From: Progne subis subis | Lineage: Eukaryota; Chordata; Aves; Passeriformes; Hirundinidae | Direction: 5' to 3' | Assembly: GCA_022316685.1 (NCBI GenBank) | Contig: JAKJHU010000014.1 | Location: 7,601,001 to 7,665,000, forward strand | Length of the DNA stretch: 64,000 nucleotides | Shown: piece by piece, positions 60,275 through 64,000 of the stretch | How positions within the stretch are numbered: position 1 is the first letter of the stretch | Layout: every line of letters begins with the position of its first letter | Notes under the pieces: model-generated | The model's input: the letters and a program-made list of their open reading frames with translations, nothing else | Database searches by the model: none | Told to the model about the DNA's origin: nothing | Position numbers and translations under genes: made by a program

Positions 60275-60680
60275 ATCCCACCCCTGACATGGCAGGGACA
60301 CCTCCCATTGTCCCAGGCTGCTCCAAACCCATCCAGCCTGGCCTTGGGCACTGCCAGGGGTCCAGGGGCAGCCACAGCTTCTCTGGGAATTCCATCCCAG
60401 TCCCTCCCCACCCTCATAGCCACGAATTCCTTCCCAATATCCCACCTAACCCTGCTTTCTGCCAGTTTTAAGCCATTCCCAGCGTCCTGTCCCTCCATCC
60501 CTTCTCCAAAGTCTCTCTCCATCTTTCCTGTAGCTCCTCCAGTCCACCCTGAGCTCACCCCAAAGCTTCTCCTCTCCACTCTGGACAATCCCAACTCTCC
60601 AGCCTTTCTTCCCAGCAGAGCTGCTCCATCCCCCTGCTCATCCTGGTGCCTCCTCTGGAGTCGTTCTTCAAACATTTCCA
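60275..60680 (-). mobile_element. CR1 LINE, main part right of the LTR insertion
   Basis: About 400 bp in reverse orientation, the rest of the CR1 whose 3' piece is 59806-59834. The plus strand shows CATGGCAGGGACACCTCCCA, CCATCCAGCCTGGCCTTGGG, TGGGAATTCCATCCCAGTCC and TCATCCTGGTGCCTCCTCTG, ending near TCGTTCTTCAAACATTTCCA. The minus-strand frame of 154 codons across it is a by-product. Confidence 0.93.
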
Positions 60681-63600
60681 TGAAAAGCTCCAAAAAAGTT
60701 CCATTTCCTCATGGAAAGCACGCTGTAGTTTGTCACTTTTCAAGCAATGTCCCCTTCTCCTAAGCCACAACATTCCCAACTTCTCTCCCTGCCAACACAT
60801 CCCTGCCCTTGTACCAGGTGTTTGTAACACACCAAGTTCCTAGTGTGGGTACCTGGGGAAGGTCCTGCCCCACCTCCCTCTTTAATCCTCATCCAGAACC
60901 TTCCTTTCTGTCCCACCCATGCCAAGGACAAGACTGATCCCCTGAAGGCGGAAAAAATAAATTAAGGAAATTGAAGGGAAAAAAAAAAAAAACCCAAAAC
61001 ACACACTCTCAGATAGGAAAATGTCTTTCATGCTCTGGAAGCAGAATTTAGAGACTTCCTTTATCTGGGGTTTTTGTCCATCCCAAAGTCTCAGTTTGTT
61101 CTTCCCTGATTGTTTCCTAACTTTTCCAATTATCTCAGGGGGGCATCAATTTGTTTTCAAAGTCAGGCATTAATTTAAACAACACTTTGAGCGATCCTGC
61201 TTGTTTCTTTCTGAAGGTCTTTTTAATGGCACAAGCATCTGCATAGCCCATCAATCTTCCCTCCTGGATATCTGGAGAGCCATCTCCGTCCTTACAGGAA
61301 GCCTGCTCCAGGAGCATTTATTAATTCCAAAAGATTCAGATATCTCATTACGCCGTACCTGGAGAGCCTCTTGCTGGCTGGGGACACATCGGGAAAGTTT
61401 TCTTGCAATTGTCTCCAACTCGACTTTTTGTTCTCCCTCAAAAATTACCCCAGGAAGCCACAGATTTAATGCAAAGAATTGTAAATAATGCTGATTAACA
61501 GTAATATCATTTAAGTGGGCCTGAGGTGTCTTGGGAGTGAATATTCCATAGAGCCGGGCTCTCATTTAGGGATGAAGGGAATAATTTCTTTGTATTTGTA
61601 GCCTGTGAAACCCTGCGGTGCTTCTTTCAGATATTAATTGGGATTATCCAGGCAATTCTTCATACTGGCCTTAACTGTGTGCAGCTGAGTTTGTTCCTGA
61701 GCAAAGGTTTGCTGAGATGAATGGAAAAATGGGATTAACAGCATTTAACCCTCTCCAAGGCATGGACTTGGCTGCTCTCTTCCCATTCCTTTCTCTCTGC
61801 CCAGCAAAGAATCCAGTATTTCCACACCTTTTCCATCCTTTTCAGCAAAATTTGAGAATTGAGACTTAAAATCAGCACCCTGAACAACCCAAAGTTTTCC
61901 AAAGTCTTCCAGGGAGACTCTTCTGTTTCCCTGAAAATATCCACTGTATTTTTCTTTAATTAATCTTTTAAAGATCCACAACTTCCTAAAGAAAAACGCC
62001 ACCGAATGCTCGGGATATTTCGGATCTGCCACGAATCCCTCCAGAAATTAGCACACAATTCCTTAAAGTTATTGTGGGAAAGGAATCTCAGAGCTTTCAG
62101 GGTCCATCCCAGCCACAGCATCTCCTCAAGCCCTAAATGAACCAGCTCATTACCAACTCAATATTAAATTAAGGTATTTTTTAAGACTTTTCCCTTATAG
62201 TTTTAAGGAAATGAAACAAAATGAGAAAGAGGAGAGGGAGAGAATTTCTACCATCCCCTTATTAAAGTTTCTACTGCACCATTCCAGGTGTTATTAAAAT
62301 ACAATAAAAAATGTAAGAGGTCAGATGCGAGAAGGAAGTTCAGAAGGACCGTACTTGAAAAACCAAAATATTAAGCAGTTGATGCAGGAGATGAGTCAGA
62401 ACCCTGAATAAACTTAAATTGTGTATTGGGAGGGCAATACCCCCACTTTTTCAGCTTAATTGAGCCTCATGATCATTATTTAAATTTTGGGTACTTTGCC
62501 TTATTATAAAAATAATGAAGCACCCCATTTTCCATGGTAATTATGCAGGGTATTGCCAGTAACCAGGAAATCAAAAGGACATTTCCTGCTTGGTTTCCCA
62601 CATCGGTTACTCTGGTTCAGGTCAATAACTGAGCCCCAAACTGAAAATTAATATGCAAAATCTGTTTACCATTGTATTTTAATTAAGGAAAGAACCTTAC
62701 AGGTGATTAAATGTAATCAATCACAATTTGTGGTTCCAAAGAAAACCTCACATGTGAGAAGGCCGTGAGCTTTGTATTTCTTTATAAAAGGGTCCATATT
62801 CCTTTTTAAGCAAATTCCAGAGTAAAACCCCAATTTTGTGGCCTTTCCACAAAGGTCATTGTCCCTCAGAGCAGAATTCCTGTGTTAATAAGGCACCAGA
62901 TTTGGGATGGAAGGATTAATGTTGTGTTTCACATGGGCAAGGCAGGATTGTAGAACCACAACATTTTAAAATCACTCATTTAAATAAGAGTTGAAGCATA
63001 AACAAGCTGCTGAAATCAGCACCAAACTGCTACAGCAACACGGCAGTGCCACTTTGAGAAGTGGTAATAAAATATACACATTAACAAATTCATCACAGAA
63101 TATTCCAGAAGTGCTGGGAAATTATCAGAGCTTACCCTCGTGGATCAGGCCAAAAGCTGGTATTTCTCCAAGTGAAATAATCCCTCCACTTTTCACATCT
63201 CAGCCACTTCTTACCTCTAAAATGGGAGCTAGGGCTGGAAACACAAAACTCTTCCTGCCTTTACCTCAAACTCCACCTCATTTTAAAAGCCACTAATGAG
63301 GCTTCCCTTTGATTTCCAGCTGCATTCAAGAAATTTAATTCGGCCACAATTGCAGGCAGCTGAAAATGCAGAGCCTTTCTTGCCATGCTTTAAATCCCAG
63401 TTTTGTTGCATTAATGGTGAGTGATCACTGAGGAGTTGCATTTATTGGTTAAATCATCCCAGGGACATTAGCACGAGATTAATTTCTGCTAATCTGGGGG
63501 CAAATTCTGCTTCCCATTATAGGGTTGTGACTAGAGGAGAGCAGCACAATTTCCATGGATTTGTCGGGGAACCTTGCTCTTATTCCTGGGATGTGAAGTG

Positions 63601-63911
63601 TCAGGGGTTTCCTCAGCACCTGGGAAACACAGAGCAAATTAAAGGGGCTCAAGCTTCCTCAGGAATCTGAGTTGTTTTCTTGTTTCAGGGAAATATTCTC
63701 ATTTCCGATGATGAATTTAAACCAACCTCAGAAAAATCATTAATTAAATAAGCTGGGGGGATAAGCATGACGAGGTTAATGAGAGGATTTGTCCTGACTG
63801 TTTGAAAAGCTGCTTTTTTTTCTGTTTGCTTCTTTGCAACTGTTACACTTCCAAAGAAAATTATTGCAGCTTGAAGGAGGAGAAATCTTTCCAAAGGGAG
63901 ATTTTCAAAAC
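60681..63911. other. Unique AT-rich non-coding stretch
   Basis: No exon or transposon is recognised. An A run lies near 60980. Frames up to 104 codons are without known domains. Confidence 0.5.
62380..62760. promoter_or_regulatory. Candidate conserved non-coding element
   Basis: A non-repetitive, AT-rich block with CTTAATTGAGCC, CATGGTAATTATGCAGG, AATTAATATGCAAAATC and GTGATTAAATGTAATCAATC. These are homeodomain or POU-like cores at high density over about 380 bp. Function is inferred only. Confidence 0.25.
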
Positions 63912-64000
63912 CAGATTTTAATAGGATCTTGGGAAGGAATTCTTCCTTGTGAGGATGGTGAGGGCTGGGATGGAATTCCCAGAGCAGCTGTGGCTGCCCC
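63912..64000 (+). mobile_element. CR1 LINE fragment cut by the window edge
   Basis: Plus-strand CR1 starting at AGATTTTAATAGGATCTTGG and running through GGAAGGAATTCTTCCTTGTG and TGGAATTCCCAGAGCAGCTG to the last base. About 150 bp more, up to the tail, is expected beyond the window. Confidence 0.92.

Noticed and set aside
60229..60693. 154-codon minus-strand frame that might be CR1 reverse transcriptase
   Set aside because: It lies in the 3' untranslated part of CR1, not in the reverse-transcriptase coding part.

Overview
The window looks like non-coding nuclear DNA from a bird, most likely a songbird. The main evidence is a scatter of 5'-truncated CR1 LINE fragments on both strands, several ending in the ATTCTATG-type CR1 tail, together with short LTRs of endogenous retroviruses that resemble those of songbird genomes. 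No mammalian-type SINE was recognised. The background is AT-rich with many poly(A) and AT-rich simple repeats. Species, chromosome and neighbouring genes cannot be told from the sequence.

I found no protein-coding exon, rRNA, tRNA or CRISPR array. The open frames (longest about 200 codons) are what chance allows in 64 kb, or they lie inside repeats. The window is therefore either a gene desert or the inside of a very long intron.

Layout. 1-9 kb: mostly unique AT-rich DNA with two short CR1 tails, a CpG-dense patch near 5.5 kb and simple repeats. 9-11.2 kb: a CR1 tail, a minus-strand LTR (9629-10011) with perfect 7-bp inverted ends, and a second probable LTR on the plus strand. 11.2-20.4 kb: unique sequence, a 51-bp poly(A) run and one CR1 scrap. 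20.4-23.2 kb: a cluster holding a solo LTR, two CR1s and a minisatellite with alternating 56/55-bp units. 23-47 kb: largely unique, with scattered CR1s, a 40-bp-period AT repeat at 31.7 kb and a degraded LTR at 34.9 kb. 47-50 kb: an inverted second copy of the 20.5-kb LTR and two CR1s. 50-64 kb: unique DNA with a dispersed repeat pair, a CpG-dense patch with a hairpin at 56 kb, more CR1s, and a third LTR of the same family inserted inside a CR1 at 59.8 kb. The window ends inside a CR1.

The best-supported result is a family of three LTRs (20483-20935 +, 47143-47601 -, 59835-60274 +), 440-459 bp long, with TGATGCC/GGCATCA ends. One copy has a clear 4-bp target duplication and splits an older CR1. 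Several unique blocks rich in TAAT, octamer or AP-1 motifs may be conserved regulatory elements, but only a genome alignment can show this. I see no evidence of a new multi-gene system.
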